A program made the position numbers and the translations under genes. A stretch of 64,000 nt of DNA from Quercus robur (Eukaryota > Streptophyta > Magnoliopsida > Fagales > Fagaceae), in the NCBI RefSeq assembly GCF_932294415.1, contig NC_065536.1:48271854-48335853 (forward strand), written 5' to 3'. The first letter of the stretch is position 1. Every line of letters begins with the position of its first letter. This document shows positions 23,801-34,953 of this stretch, one piece after another. Below the pieces are notes generated by a model. That model saw only the letters and a program-made list of their open reading frames with translations. It made no database searches and was not told where the DNA came from.

Positions 23801-25881
23801 AGGTTGTTGATCTCTATGCCAAAATTCTTTATACGCTGCATCTGCTATATTATTTAATGCCTACATGTTATTTGATTAGTTTACCATTTACATATTGCTC
23901 TTCTGTAACAGGGAAAAAATGGTCGCTGCACTTATTGCTTCTGGTGCATCAGCTGGGGCAGTGACAGATCCCAATTCACAAGATCCAAGAGGTAAAACCC
24001 CAGCATCTATTGCAGCTACAAATGGGCACAAAGGACTGGCTGGCTACCTTTCAGAGGTGGCATTAACTAGCCATCTGTCATCCCTCACACTGGAAGAAAG
24101 TGAGCTTTCCAAAGGCTCTGCTGAGGTTGAAGCAGAAATAACTGTGAATAGCATTTCAAAAGGAAGTCTTGCGTCAAGTGAGGATCAAATCTCCCTTAAA
24201 GACACCTTAGCTGCTGTCCGGAATGCAGCCCAGGCTGCTGCACGTATACAATCTGCTTTCCGTGCACATTCATTCAGAAATCGACTACAGAGACAAACTT
24301 CCTCTGTTGCTAGTATAGATGAATATGGTATCAATTCAGATGACATTTCAGCACTGTCAAGGCTAGCCTTTCGTAACCCACGTGTTTACAATTCTGCTGC
24401 ATTATCTATTCAGAAGAAGTATCGAGGTTGGAAAAGTCGCAAGGATTTCCTAGCATTTCGCCAGAAAATTGTTAAGATACAGGTATCACCTTTTTCAATC
24501 TGATGACACACTGAACACTGGGAATTTCTCTGTGCTTTAGTAATGTGTGTAGATATTACTCAGACATTTATCAACTCTCATAATGGATGACTCAAGGAGT
24601 ATATAAATTTATCCCCTTTCTTTTTTCTATAATAACAAACTCACATCCATATTAAATTAGTTAGTATAAAAGATTATTAACTTTTCTTGCTTGGCAGGCT
24701 CATGTGAGAGGTTATCAGGTAAGAAAGCATTACAAGGAAATCTGTTGGGCTGTTGGAATTCTAGATAAGGTTGTACTACGATGGAGACGGAAAGGAGTTG
24801 GTTTGCGAGGTTTTCGGAATGACACACAGATCATTGATGAAACTGGAGATGAAGACATTCTCAGGGTGTTTCGCAAACAAAAAGTGGACGTGGCTATTGA
24901 AGAGGCTGTCTCACGGGTGCTGTCAATGGTTGACTCTCCAGAGGCCCGTCAACAATATCATCGTGTGCTTGAGATATACCGCCAAGCTAAGGTTAGTAGG
25001 CAAGAGTTCTTGAATTGATGTTCGACTATAGCTATGTTTGTTGATGATGATCCAACAAGTTAATATGTGATTTCAAATCATTGAATCTCAACCTCAAGTT
25101 CATCATTAAACATTTCATTAATTTGGCAATTGACAACATATAGGATTAGAAACAACTATATGGAAGGGGGAAGGAACTTAAGAGTTCTGATTTTATTTTT
25201 GCTTCTAATTAATGAGAATAAGAATCAGCATTATACTGCATGATATGAAGCAACAGCATCCAAATTTGTGCCTAAGATCAACCCATAGTCATCTATAACC
25301 AAGTGTTTTTTTAGTCCCTTCCCTGATCCCAACACCTTTCATTGCAAAATGCTTGGCAATCCTTGGTAGAGCTTATTTATGATGTCATGCCAAACCTGTT
25401 AAACAAACAAATTCGTGTCTTTTTTTGAAATAGTAAAAGTTTTACCTTACATCTTAGTCACTAGTACCTTTTCATTCTAAGAAGCACAAACACAGTGACA
25501 CGACAGGGAAACAGCAATTAAGTTATATTATATATTAGGCATAATTTATGATCATCTTAGGTTTAAATTGCAATATATTTTATGTGTTGATATATATTTA
25601 TTTATCATTCTTTAGTAAATGTAATTTCTCCCTTAGAAAAAGAAAGGAACCCTATATCATATTATTTTTGTCTGCTTCAATAGAAAAGGCCCTTGTTTAA
25701 AAATAAATAAATAAATAAAAATCATCCAAAGGTCCAGTATCTTATGGAGCCAATTGGCCCAGTCTGTCTGCTCGTACTCTTTCTCATTTACTCTATTCCT
25801 TAATTCCTTCTCACTTTCCTCACTTTTGACCCAAAACAAAAAGAAAAATCTCCTTTTCCTTGAGAGTCATGACACAATATA

Positions 25882-25914
<33 letters not shown>

Positions 25915-27095
25915 GACACAGAGGCGAGATGCCACCAAAGCTCTAAGATTTATGGCCTCCTCGCTAACACTAGATATAAGCTCCTCTGAACTCTGCTGTG
26001 TTGCCCTGTGCCTTGAACATGTTGAGACCGCTCCTCTGACCACAACCATGGTCTCTACAACCTCCTCTCCACTGTAGACTCCCTCTTCAAATTGGACCAA
26101 GCCACATCTCTTAGTAGGCCATCAAGCATCAAGCTCCTCAATTTTAGCCCTTTTTTAACCTTTCAACTTTAAACTGCAGTGCCTATCAAAAAACCTTTAA
26201 GATTGACTGCATCTTGGACTATGTCCCAGACATATTCAAACTGTCCTTGGGATGTTTGTGCATTTTAGGTTTCATTATCTTGTAATTCCCAAGGTATGAT
26301 ACCTTACAACTTCATAGTTACTAGTCATTTTCTCGGTGCTTTGGGTCTCTCATTTTATATACTTGTTAGCATTACTATAGTGGGATTTCAAAGAAATGGG
26401 CTTCATTTTTTTAAGCTTCTCGTTACCCCCAGGAGTCCCACTACCAAGTCTGGCTAAAAGTTGTAACTCCTTAATTGAGCTTTACAAGTTCAGTCAGTTG
26501 CAAGTCATGATTTTTTTTTTTTTTTTAATATGGTCAGGATAGACTGGTTCTCTTGATGTTTTGTTTTGTTTTCAGAGTAAATGCACTCTCTCTTGAGAAC
26601 ACTAATTTCTTTTTCTGTCCAAAATTTATGAGACAGTTTGCGTGTAGATTTCCAACCATACATTTCATTAGGTTAAATGATGGTTCACATATGTTATATT
26701 GGATGCAAATCATATTTTGGAACATTTACAATTTAAGATGTTATTCGAGTTCAATCATGAAGGGTAATTACTTTTGGAGGGTCCCTATTCTATATATTTG
26801 GAAGCCAGGTGTATGACTTCTTTGGCCAAACATCCTTAAATTAACCATAAGAATTAAAAAAAGATAACATGGCTCCAATATCCTATATTATTTAGTAGTA
26901 GTATTTTTTAAGTTTATCCTAATGGCTTTGGTCTCTCTATGTTGGCATTTTATTCGCCTATATGTATAAGTTACTGAATTTATTCAACCATTCATGCAGG
27001 CTGAACTTGTTGGCATGGATAGTGAAGGTGTGGGATCAACTTCTCTAGGTGATGTGTTTGGAATGGAAGATGAAGATTTGTATCAATTCCCATAG
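9578..27095 (+). CDS. CAMTA4: Calmodulin-binding transcription activator, CAMTA4 type
   Basis: Thirteen coding exons in consistent phase give 995 aa: 9578-9590, 12014-12139, 12226-12341, 14026-14114, 14380-14425, 15018-15507, 17054-17205, 17494-17581, 18457-18680, 21805-22487, 23912-24482, 24698-24991, 27000-27095. All introns are GT-AG. Domains in order are: CG-1 DNA-binding domain (about 5-130, with RWLKPAEVLFILQNH and DGHNWRKKKDGRTVGEAHERLK); IPT/TIG fold (431-516); ankyrin repeats (631-725, with GWTALHWAA); three IQ motifs (about 783-880, AARIQSAFRAHS first); and a calmodulin-binding helix (881-906, VVLRWRRKGVGLRGFR). Length and domain order match Arabidopsis CAMTA4 (about 1,016 aa). CAMTAs are nuclear activators that bind CGCG/CGTG elements and respond to Ca2+-calmodulin in cold and defence signalling. 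Exon 1 encodes only four complete codons. Introns 1, 9 and 10 carry transposon remnants. Confidence 0.95.
10900..11725 (-). mobile_element. LTR-like remnant in CAMTA4 intron 1
   Basis: This non-coding stretch resembles a copia LTR read in antisense: a TGGTAACAAAGTGGAAAAC block, serial short motifs and an AGGGCCTTATATAGGCAATGC TATA region near 11500-11522. Boundaries are uncertain and no target duplication was confirmed. Confidence 0.35.
11745..11835 (+). mobile_element. SINE-like fragment in CAMTA4 intron 1
   Basis: The segment has a tRNA-like B-box (GAGGTTCAAGGCC) and a downstream TGTGTAACTAACAATA tail, as in plant tRNA-derived SINEs. The A-box end is not clear, so it may be truncated. Confidence 0.35.
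12342..14025 (+). other. CAMTA4 intron 3, no gene recognised
   Basis: A 1.7-kb intron. It holds a small perfect inverted motif (AAATTCCACCTCTAGAGGTGGAATTT) at about 12939-12964. The reading frames near 13305-13710 lie on opposite strands of the same DNA and match no family I recognise. Confidence 0.4.
14809..14829. repeat. Poly(C) tract
   Basis: About 20 C residues follow a CCACCACCACC repeat in CAMTA4 intron 5. Probably microsatellite expansion; length uncertain. Confidence 0.8.
16470..16610 (-). mobile_element. SINE-like fragment (Au-type) in CAMTA4 intron 6
   Basis: The GGGGTTTGGGAAAGG start, TAGCTAGCCTTGCCCCCAA block and CCAGAACCCACGACGCATT region resemble the body of plant Au-type SINEs, whose B-box region reads GAACCCGTGACC. 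No poly-T tail or target duplication was resolved. Orientation is uncertain. Confidence 0.35.
17773..17845 (+). mobile_element. Short SINE-like insertion with 22-bp target duplications
   Basis: The 73-bp insert contains a B-box-like GGGTTCAAGACTC and a TAAATAAATAAAAAA tail. It is flanked by direct repeats at 17751-17772 and 17846-17867 that match at 21 of 22 bases (GATAATRTTTGGTAGAGTATGC). An A-rich tail plus long variable-length duplications are signs of LINE-assisted retroposition. The 5' half of the SINE is missing. It lies in CAMTA4 intron 8. Confidence 0.65.
18349..18375. repeat. (TA)n microsatellite
   Basis: An alternating TA run followed by a T tract, about 80 bp upstream of CAMTA4 exon 9. 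Confidence 0.9.
19150..20900 (+). mobile_element. Decayed Ty3/gypsy remnant in CAMTA4 intron 9
   Basis: An LTR-like AT-rich stretch ends near 19575 and is followed at about 19578 by TTGGTATTAGAGCA, close to the initiator-tRNA primer-binding sequence TGGTATCAGAGC. At about 19634-19960 a frameshifted integrase core fragment follows (PWQYLSMDF, then IVDRFFKIANFI, then KLFGLPKTIAHEKEF). A second, diverged LTR-like block lies at about 20480-20870 and ends before CAGTATCAGAAC. A separate GC-richer repeat with TGCCCTGC/TGCCCCAC words sits at about 20064-20465. All frames are broken. Same orientation as CAMTA4. Confidence 0.6.
21395..21800 (-). mobile_element. Antisense LTR-like piece before CAMTA4 exon 10
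   Basis: CTTGATACCATGTCAAAATC near 21424 is the reverse of a primer-binding-type TGGTATCA word next to an LTR terminus. The following sequence (TTATGTGGTTCGGCCTTGTGG at about 21498) is a motif often seen in plant retroelement LTRs. The 3' boundary is not defined and it ends close to the exon 10 acceptor. Confidence 0.35.
22627..22649. repeat. Poly(G) tract
   Basis: A run of about 20 G residues in CAMTA4 intron 10 directly after a GA repeat. Its length is prone to sequencing error. Confidence 0.8.
23200..23680 (+). mobile_element. 5'-truncated LINE 3' end in CAMTA4 intron 10
   Basis: With one stop or frameshift, the sense strand encodes the end of a LINE ORF2: ELWSMIFFLFGVSW, then WQAVPLCLMCCLW and a KVEVSI-like end. 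This is the zinc-binding RT C-terminal (zf-RVT) region of plant L1-like elements. A T-rich 3' UTR and an ATAAATAAATAAAAAAG tail at about 23660-23677 follow. It lies in CAMTA4 sense orientation, within an intron. Confidence 0.6.
24992..26999 (+). other. CAMTA4 intron 12, no gene recognised
   Basis: A 2.0-kb intron. It holds a CAGA tetranucleotide repeat near 25887-25912 and a GC-richer patch at 25920-26130 with a frame on each strand. Neither frame matched a family I know. Confidence 0.4.
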
Positions 27096-27691
27096 CATCT
27101 GTTAATCAGTCTAACTAATCATAGGTTGACCATTTTTTAATCTCTCTAGATGGTTTCTGGATTTAGTTTGTGCATAATGGGTTGGATTTCACTAAATTGT
27201 ATAGTGATAGATAAGCTCTTGCTCTAATATATTGATTATGTAAATGCTTCATGTAATTGTTGTAAATGGTTTTTTTAGGGGTTTGAATGGGTTTAAGTAG
27301 AGAGAGACTCCCTTGCCCTTCCTCTCTTTCAGATATCCTTCTCTTTGCACCAGGTAGGCCAGTAAAAGCCTCAGAATTAAATCAAGTCATGGAATCCAGA
27401 TCCTTCTTACAAAGCAATTTTCCCATCTGGCTACGCTGCTGAAACGATTCTGGGGCTTTGGGGGGTTCTATTATTTAAAAGATCGCCATTTGGTGAGAGT
27501 CTGAGCCTTAGATAAATCCCTTTATTCTCTGACCAATAGTCCCACGATTACGGAGCCTTTGTGTACCTATTAGTATCCTAGTTTTACCCTAGTGTGCTGC
27601 AAGATGGGAGTGAAGAATTTATTATGCTTAGAAGTTGGTTCATGCGCCCAAGACTCGTACCTTATCTTCCTAACGTATTCAACGGAGACAT

Positions 27692-27724
<33 letters not shown>

Positions 27725-28690
27725 TTAAAACTATGTTCGATTCAATTGAACATGTTTTTAAGATTAGAGAGATTTTTTTTATTGAAGATAAATTTTGGAA
27801 GAAAAAAAAATGCTGTATTTTGAAAAGGCAAACAGTTTGAAAATGTTATTTCTGATTTGGTCTTTGGCGCAAAATTGGTCCATGTTTATTATTATTTAAA
27901 AAAAAAAAACATTTTCCCAAGTTACTAAAAATAATCCAAAAGAAGTGAAAAGCTTAAAACATTTTTTGAAACACTCGTGTCCTCAAACCAACCTTTATTC
28001 CGTTATGTAACCCGTCTTTTCCCATCATCACCATTGCTATATCTTCGCCATATCTTCGTTGTCATTGTAACCTCAACACTTTAAACATTCTCATTGTAGT
28101 TATTATCATGTATATTGTACAAGTAAAATACTTTGTTTGCACATCAAATATGATTGAGCTTCCAATCGAATATATATATATAGGATTGGGCTTGGGCCTT
28201 AACTTTGATTAAGCTTGTTATTTTTTAACATCTCCTATTTGAAAGCTTGATGACAACTTAAGTTTGTAACGTAAACTTGTGAAAATGCTTTGAATATGCC
28301 TCACAGATGCCTTCAAGATATTTTGAAGATGCTTTCAAGATGGTGATGAAGAATGGACTATGCATAATGTAAAATGAACAGGCAGTGGAGGAATGTCGGA
28401 AAATGGCTACAAGGGCCTAAAACTGGTTGCATCAATAACATAGGGAGCTGTTATGGTCAATGGACTACTATACTAAGCTCGAGGAACATTGGCAAAGGAC
28501 AAAGTCATGATGATGTATGTACAATGAGTCGACAAATTTTGCATAGGTTGAACCAAAAAGAGAAAAAAAGAGAAAAAAGTCCATTTGTGTGATTTGGGTG
28601 TCTCACATGGAAAAGTAGACTCCAAAATCAAAATGTAAGTGAAAAACATAATGGAGTGCATCTAATAAGAAAAAGTCAACTTAAGTCGAT
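27096..28690. other. CAMTA4 3' UTR and intergenic DNA
   Basis: The first about 200 bp would be 3' UTR. A (GA)n microsatellite lies at about 27690-27724. Nothing coding was seen. Confidence 0.4.
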
Positions 28691-28695
28691 AGTTT

Positions 28696-29474
28696 AGGGT
28701 GAGTTTGATTTAGGTTTTTAAAATTGGGTTTTTTGAAAAAGTGGGGTTTTAAAAAAATGTGGTGTGAAATTGGGCTTTTTGAAAAAGTTGACTATTTAGT
28801 AAAAACGGTTAAAAAATGTTTTTTGAAAAAGTTGAGTGCTTGCACTTATAAAAGTGGTGGTTTTAGTGATAAATTACCAAAAAAAACACTTGTATATATA
28901 AGGGAGTTTATTTCATTTTTAAATCAACTACTTTATAATACTTACTCAAAAAAAAAAAAAAAAAGCTACTTAATAATAATAATAAATATATTATTTTCAT
29001 AATTATTTGTTATTACTATTACTATTATTGGTATTATTTTAATAATGTTAGTTTTTTTAGCATCAATTATTTGTTATTCTAAAAATTTTGAACCAAGTAT
29101 GTTATCTGTCTTAATTTAATAATGGTATCTATTTTTAATAATATCAATATTACTATTTTAATAATGTTTTTGTCTTATTGAATATGATGTTATCTGTTCT
29201 GGCATGATGGTTCGAAGGGATTTCAAAGGGTAAAGTTGGGTTTTTAATAAAATAAGTGGGCAATTTGGTAATTGAACTAACAATTTCTAAAAGTTGAAAT
29301 GGCTTTTTTGCAAAAGCTGACCGAAGGTCTTTTAACTTTTCGAGGGTTTTGCACTTTTTGAAAAAGCAACTTTCTTGCTAAAACAGTTTTTTAATACCCA
29401 CCAAACACCTAGCATTTTGAACTTTGAAGTAAAAAGTGTTTTTTGCCATATGAAAGTACAAACAAACGGGCACT
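28696..29474. mobile_element. hAT-like MITE candidate
   Basis: The termini AGGGTGAGTTTG and CAAACGGGCACT are imperfect inverted repeats (8 of 12). The sub-terminal parts share TTTTTGAAAAAG and CTTTTTGAAAAAGC words. There is no coding frame. Flanking TAGTTT/TAGTCT words suggest a diverged target duplication but are not convincing. Confidence 0.4.
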
Positions 29475-29499
29475 TAGTCTGATTCAGGCAGCAATTATT

Positions 29500-29959
29500 G
29501 TAAATACAAGTCAAATTGACCTAGGTAAATACTTACATGGTAAGTAAGCTAACGTGGCAACTAATGTGGCACATGGGGTGCTGTCATGGTAGAGATGACA
29601 TTGCACAAAGGTTAAGCGTAAATTTAGTGTCACGAAATTTTTCATGACTTTATCACAACTTTGTTACGTGATGACCTGTGATTGATGTAAATAAAATAGA
29701 TCCATGTGAGTCTATGATTTCATCACTCACGAGTCGCCACGTAGCAAGGTTGTGGTAAAGTTATGAAAAAAATTGTGGCACTAAATTTACTCCAAAGGTT
29801 GACGTGTATTGCTGGTGTGGCCTTAGAGTTGGCGTGCAATATTGTGTTGACACTTGGTGGCATTCGAAGAGGTAGTCTTGCGGTATGAATGGATCAAGGC
29901 TTGGCTAGGTGTGTAACCAGGGTTGGCTGTAGGTTCAAATGAACCTCCTGGCTTGGCCC

Positions 29960-29990
<31 letters not shown>

Positions 29991-32040
29991 TATAATTTTT
30001 ATTTTTATTTTTTTTTTGTTTTGACCCCTTAAATAAAATTTTGAACACTAACTCTAAATTTTGTTTAAACCCAATGAAATAAATTTGAAATATAATCATA
30101 TTAGTTCTATTTTCACAATAAAAGTTAAGTGATAAGTTGTAATTGATTTTTTATCTAAAGTTATAACTGACATCACTTTTTTACATACCTGTAACAACTT
30201 GCCATCTAGATTTTATTGCATCAATATTTTGTCAGTAGCACTACTCTTAAAATTGCTCTTTTGTTAAAAAATAAATAAACTCTCTCTGGACTCTGGCTTA
30301 CTTTACTGTTGGCTTACTTTACTGTTGATGGTAGAATGAAATTGTTTTTTCCTACACTTTTCTTCTTCATCAACAAAAAATTACCCCACTTGTACAACCA
30401 ACTGATCTATATTTACATCTATGATTATTTTCTCATTCTCTCTTTCTCCCTTCTATATTTTCTTTCTATTTAATCAAGTAGTTTGATAAGTGTTCTACAG
30501 TTTTTCAAGTCTAAAAAGTCTTTTAATGCTTGCTCCAATTCCAAGAGAATGACCACATGTGTGGTTAAAAATCCATATACTTCAAAAGCAAAATCTTATA
30601 TAAGTTACTATTTATTTTCCTTAGTTTAACGTTTACTCTCAGACCTACTCTTAGATGTGTTACTATTCTTCTTTATCATATGTTTTTATTTAATTAATAT
30701 TACATATGATTATAATAAATTATTATTAATTTGACAAATATTATGATTAGTTATGTATTTAAATTTATTTATATGGATTCTATCTCTGTTTTCTTACCGA
30801 TCTTTAAATTATTAATAATTTTTTTAGACTATTTTACAATATAGTTGTATTGTATACTACTTAGAATACTATGTTAGATTATTGTATATAATATGACAAT
30901 TGTATATACAAAATATATATATATATATATATATTCATTTTATTTTTTACTCCCCACAACAAAATCCTAGCTCAAAACACTACTCACCTCCTAAAAGAAA
31001 ATCTTGGAGTTGGCACTGTGTATAAGGCACATGGTCAACAGTTAAATCTTTAGGTAGTGTGTGAAGCACATTTGATCCTTGCCAGAAACTTTTAATAGCA
31101 TGTGTGTTTACTTGGAAGCTTTGATTGACTCGAATTCTTCCGCTGTTGAGAAGATTGGAGGAAGATCTTTTGAATGGTAATGGAGGCTTTGATATGGTGG
31201 TTTTGAGGAAGGTAATGGTTTTGTGGCAGTGGGGCTACACTAGAAACTTCTTACGGTGATAGAGGGATACCAGAGAATTTGGAAGGTTGAAGAAGTTGAG
31301 AGAGAGAGAGAGAGAGAGAACCCAAGGACATTTACGTCCAAGAAGAAAAGAATTTAGTGGCTACATCTTCACAGTACCAAATTGTTCAATTACAATGAAC
31401 CCAATTTGAAATATTAATGGCTTTTGTTAATGGATACATTTCACACTCCTATTAAGGTGGAATTTAATTAGGTGGAATTTAATTGGCAATTGGTCCTCAT
31501 CACATTAGAAAATAGCAATAACAAATAAACAAATACTTATTTAACTAACCAATGTGTAATTATACTCAGAAAAATCGATTGATTATTATCAAGAAAAGTT
31601 TGTTTTACCTTTAGTACTTTTTTAACTGGACAAAGAGAATTTTATTTAAAAAAAGAACGGAAAATAAGCCAAATCTTATAAAAAATTCAATCTTAACCAT
31701 TGTCTCCAAGTACTTGTTAATCCAACCCACCAAAATTTATAGGAGATGAAACCCTAAATTAATTATATACTTATATTTGTACAGGCAGAATACTATACTT
31801 ACACAAGTTGGAACAATTAACACTTTCGTTAAAAACAAGAAGCCGTGCAAGTTAGAATGGCAAAGAAGAAATAGCAAAGACAAAGAGTATAGTAATGAAA
31901 GGGGACCTTACCGTCACTCTCTTATCATGAATCTTTTGAAAAATGGCTGTGGATGGGTCTCATCTTCGTGCCATTACTACTATGATCAGCAAGATGAAAT
32001 TAGCCGCAATTAGTACATTTAGCATTCTTTTTCCCTCAAT
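29500..32040. other. Gene-poor AT-rich region
   Basis: Microsatellites (TA at about 29977-29992 and 30913-30934, GA at 31297-31318) and unclassified repeats. No coding match recognised. The last few hundred bases may hold the promoter of the next gene. Confidence 0.4.
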
Positions 32041-32333
32041 TATTTGGCGTGTTAGGTAGGCCTTCACATCCCTGTCAAATTGAAAGACCGACCACCCTTA
32101 CACTCTATACAGGTAAGTGCCCAATTGATTTGGACAACCTCGTCACTTCAGCCGCACAAATAAAGTAATCAGTGCAGTATGGGCCACGATACAGGTTCAA
32201 AATGCTACGTGTCTTCCAAATATGGTAAGCTTTATTGGACAGTTGGAAGTTTTGACTTGGTTCTCGAACTCTCTCAATCACAGTCTTAGTTTTCTCATCA
32301 AAGTTGCATTGCATCTCTCAAAAGTCATCGGTG

Positions 32334-33689
32334 ATGGAGTCAAATCAGAAGGTGGAGCTAGAACTCATTAACATGGCAATCCAGAGACTTGTTGAGGAGA
32401 AGAAAATCAAAGAAGCCTCTAGTACTGATTGCCTCGATGACCAGCTTCTCCTCTCCAAATTGCTCTCTCAGGTTTATTTGATTGCTTCACCTACTTTCTT
32501 TATTTCTCTCATTCTCTCTTTTTATTGTCAAATTCATTTAAAAAAAAATAATAATAAACTTATAATTTCCTCAGTTTCATGTTGGAATTATTATTATTTT
32601 ATTTTATTTGTGTTAAAAAAAAAAGATCTATATATGTTGTCAGCTCCTCTGTCATCTTTGACTATGTTTACTGCTTTTTTTTTTTTGGGGATAAATCTAA
32701 AAGACCCTTAATTTACCGTTGGATATATGTTTCTTGTAAGGAGATGCTGGAAATGCACACCGTGGAAATAATATCTTCTTTCATTTTTACTCCTGACTTT
32801 GTCCACCTTATTCTTTTTCATATTCTCCCAAATGTTTTCAGTTTCTTCCTGGGCCAATGTCTGTTTGATGCTCCCAGATAATGTCACTGGGAGTCTAGGA
32901 CTTTTTATCCCAGATAATGTCATTGCTAATTACTAGGCTTTGAGTAGCACGAACAACTATAAAACATTCTTGTTTTATGTAAAATATACTGTACAATTTT
33001 GCAAGAAATACTGAACACATGCAATTGACTTAGCAGTGCTAATATATCCTTGCTGGAGTTCACTAGATTGCATTCACTGATGTTCAGGAAATTAGCCTTA
33101 TTTTCTTTTATTACAATGGTAAATAGAAAATTTAAAATCATAGCTTCAAAATCCCAAAAGATACAACAAACTTATGTACCTTTACGCATGTTTAACACAG
33201 TTGGAATCATTGAAAGGAGATGGCACAATTAAGGAACCCGAAGCTTCAACTGAAGCTTCAACCGAGATAGATGAGGTGTCTCCTACAGCAGTCTGTAATG
33301 TTGATAACAAGATGGAGAATGCTGGTCAGCTGAATGGGGGTAGCAACGAAACTGAGAGCGAGATTGTTAAAGAGCTTAAGAAGGTGAAGAGACAGAATTT
33401 TGTAACCCACTGTCTTCTTTCTGTCTTGATTGTATTGACTGCTGCTTGGCAAGTATCTGAGGTAAAACTAATTTTGAAAGTCAAAGAGGGATTTAACCAC
33501 CCATTTCAATCCTTCGGAAGTTTACTCACTGGAATGCTCAAAGGCCCCAATAAAAATGGTGAAGATGCAGAAAAACAGTCCTCACATGCCAAACAACAAA
33601 TCGAAGCCCCTCCACTCCCGGATCTCAAAATTCCAGAACTCCCCCGTGTGGATTTACCAGATTTACGTTTGAATGGTGAAAATAAATGA
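32334..33689 (+). CDS. Small single-pass membrane protein, unknown function
   Basis: Two exons, 32334-32471 and 33201-33689, join in phase 0 with GT-AG sites and give 208 aa. The ATG (MESNQKVELEL) was chosen as the first in-frame ATG. The N-terminus (1-46) is helical and charged. A low-complexity acidic segment follows (55-100). A basic patch (KELKKVKRQN, 103-112) precedes one hydrophobic helix at about 113-131 (CLLSVLIVLTAAW). The tail is rich in Pro, Leu and Asp and ends PELPRVDLPDLRLNGENK. Codon use, clean splice sites and coding-like composition support a real gene. I do not recognise the family. The orientation rule (positive residues before the helix) suggests a cytosolic N-terminus, but this is inference. 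It is convergent with NTF2. Confidence 0.75.
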
Positions 33690-34953
33690 GTGCTGTTTGA
33701 TATGAAGCAATAGCATGTTTCAAGCAGAACAAATCTGCAATGTTCGAGACTAAATTATCTTTAGCCTAATTTCATTTGTTGATATGTTTGAAAGACATGA
33801 TGCAATATATTTTGCTTATAGTCTATGAGCTGGTATATTAAAACGAAATATATCCTCAAATTTCATTTCTTTTAACTAATAACATCAAGAGACCGCACAT
33901 GCAGGCAGACAGTAGTGCTGCTAGTGCTTGTGCACATTTCTGGTTCTTCCTTTTACAGTGCAATTAACATTTCTCCTTTGGCTGGGCACAATGCTAAATC
34001 CTAAGCAGGTACAATCACATAATTCTTGGCATGCGGTTGCCTAATGCCTACTTATATTGCTCAAAAGAGCATTAGAGCAGACTTGATTTCAAAGTGCCAT
34101 GCTGGTCAGGGACAGCCATGGCAGTGCCTGACCTTTCGAAATGGAGAACAAAAGGGCAAGGTTCCAAACAGAAATACCATCCATCTGAGCAAATGTAAGT
34201 CCACATTTGAAATAAGCTGCTAATTTGGGAGGAACCCTATCCTGTAAGATGGACTACAAAGTAGTAAAAATTATTAGGTAGACTGGATAAGTCAAGTTAA
34301 TTATTGGCCAACTTTCAGTGATACTGTGGCATGCTTGGTTGAGATTATTCACCCAAAGTATCAGAAACACTGGCAACCATGCACAAGGGGTAGTTAGACC
34401 TTTTGTCTTAGTTGGAAGAGAGGATAAGAAACAAGAAGTAGAGGGCAAGGAAGAAAAGGAGGTGGACTATGGATTGCTGCAGGGGCATATTGTTCACATA
34501 CCATTCTTCCTTGCCAACAGATTGGGGTCCCTAACCATATTGTTCAGATTGATATTTTTTTTTTTTTTTTTTTTGATAAGTAAAGTTGATATTTTTTAAT
34601 GTAAATAGGTATTAACAAATAACCAAAAGTAGAGCTGATTGCCCATATGTGGGACTCATCCAAGACTAAAATTATACTTATTTGGTATTAGCCAAACTTT
34701 CAGAGCCGATGTAGTAAACCCATTTCATTCAAACAGATATCCATGAAAGTATCTTTCATTTAAACAATCACAACTGAGAAACCTCTGAAATATGGGGACA
34801 AAAGCATAATGAAACCTTAAACACAACCATTCAAAGAAAACCTTCTTTCCATTTGATATGTCTATAATTAAACAATGATAAACAAACATACAATCCGGAA
34901 CATTTTGGATGCATACAACTTCCATTTGTTGAATTTGAGTGGTTATCTTGTCT
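33690..34953. other. Convergent intergenic region
   Basis: 3' UTRs of the small membrane protein and NTF2 lie at its two ends. A poly-T run followed by GATAAGTAA (about 34554-34583) resembles the antisense end of a plant retroposon. No gene seen. Confidence 0.4.

Noticed and set aside
25867-26100. Minus-strand 77-aa frame in CAMTA4 intron 12
   Set aside because: It begins in a CAGA repeat and gives valine/serine-rich sequence without a family match.
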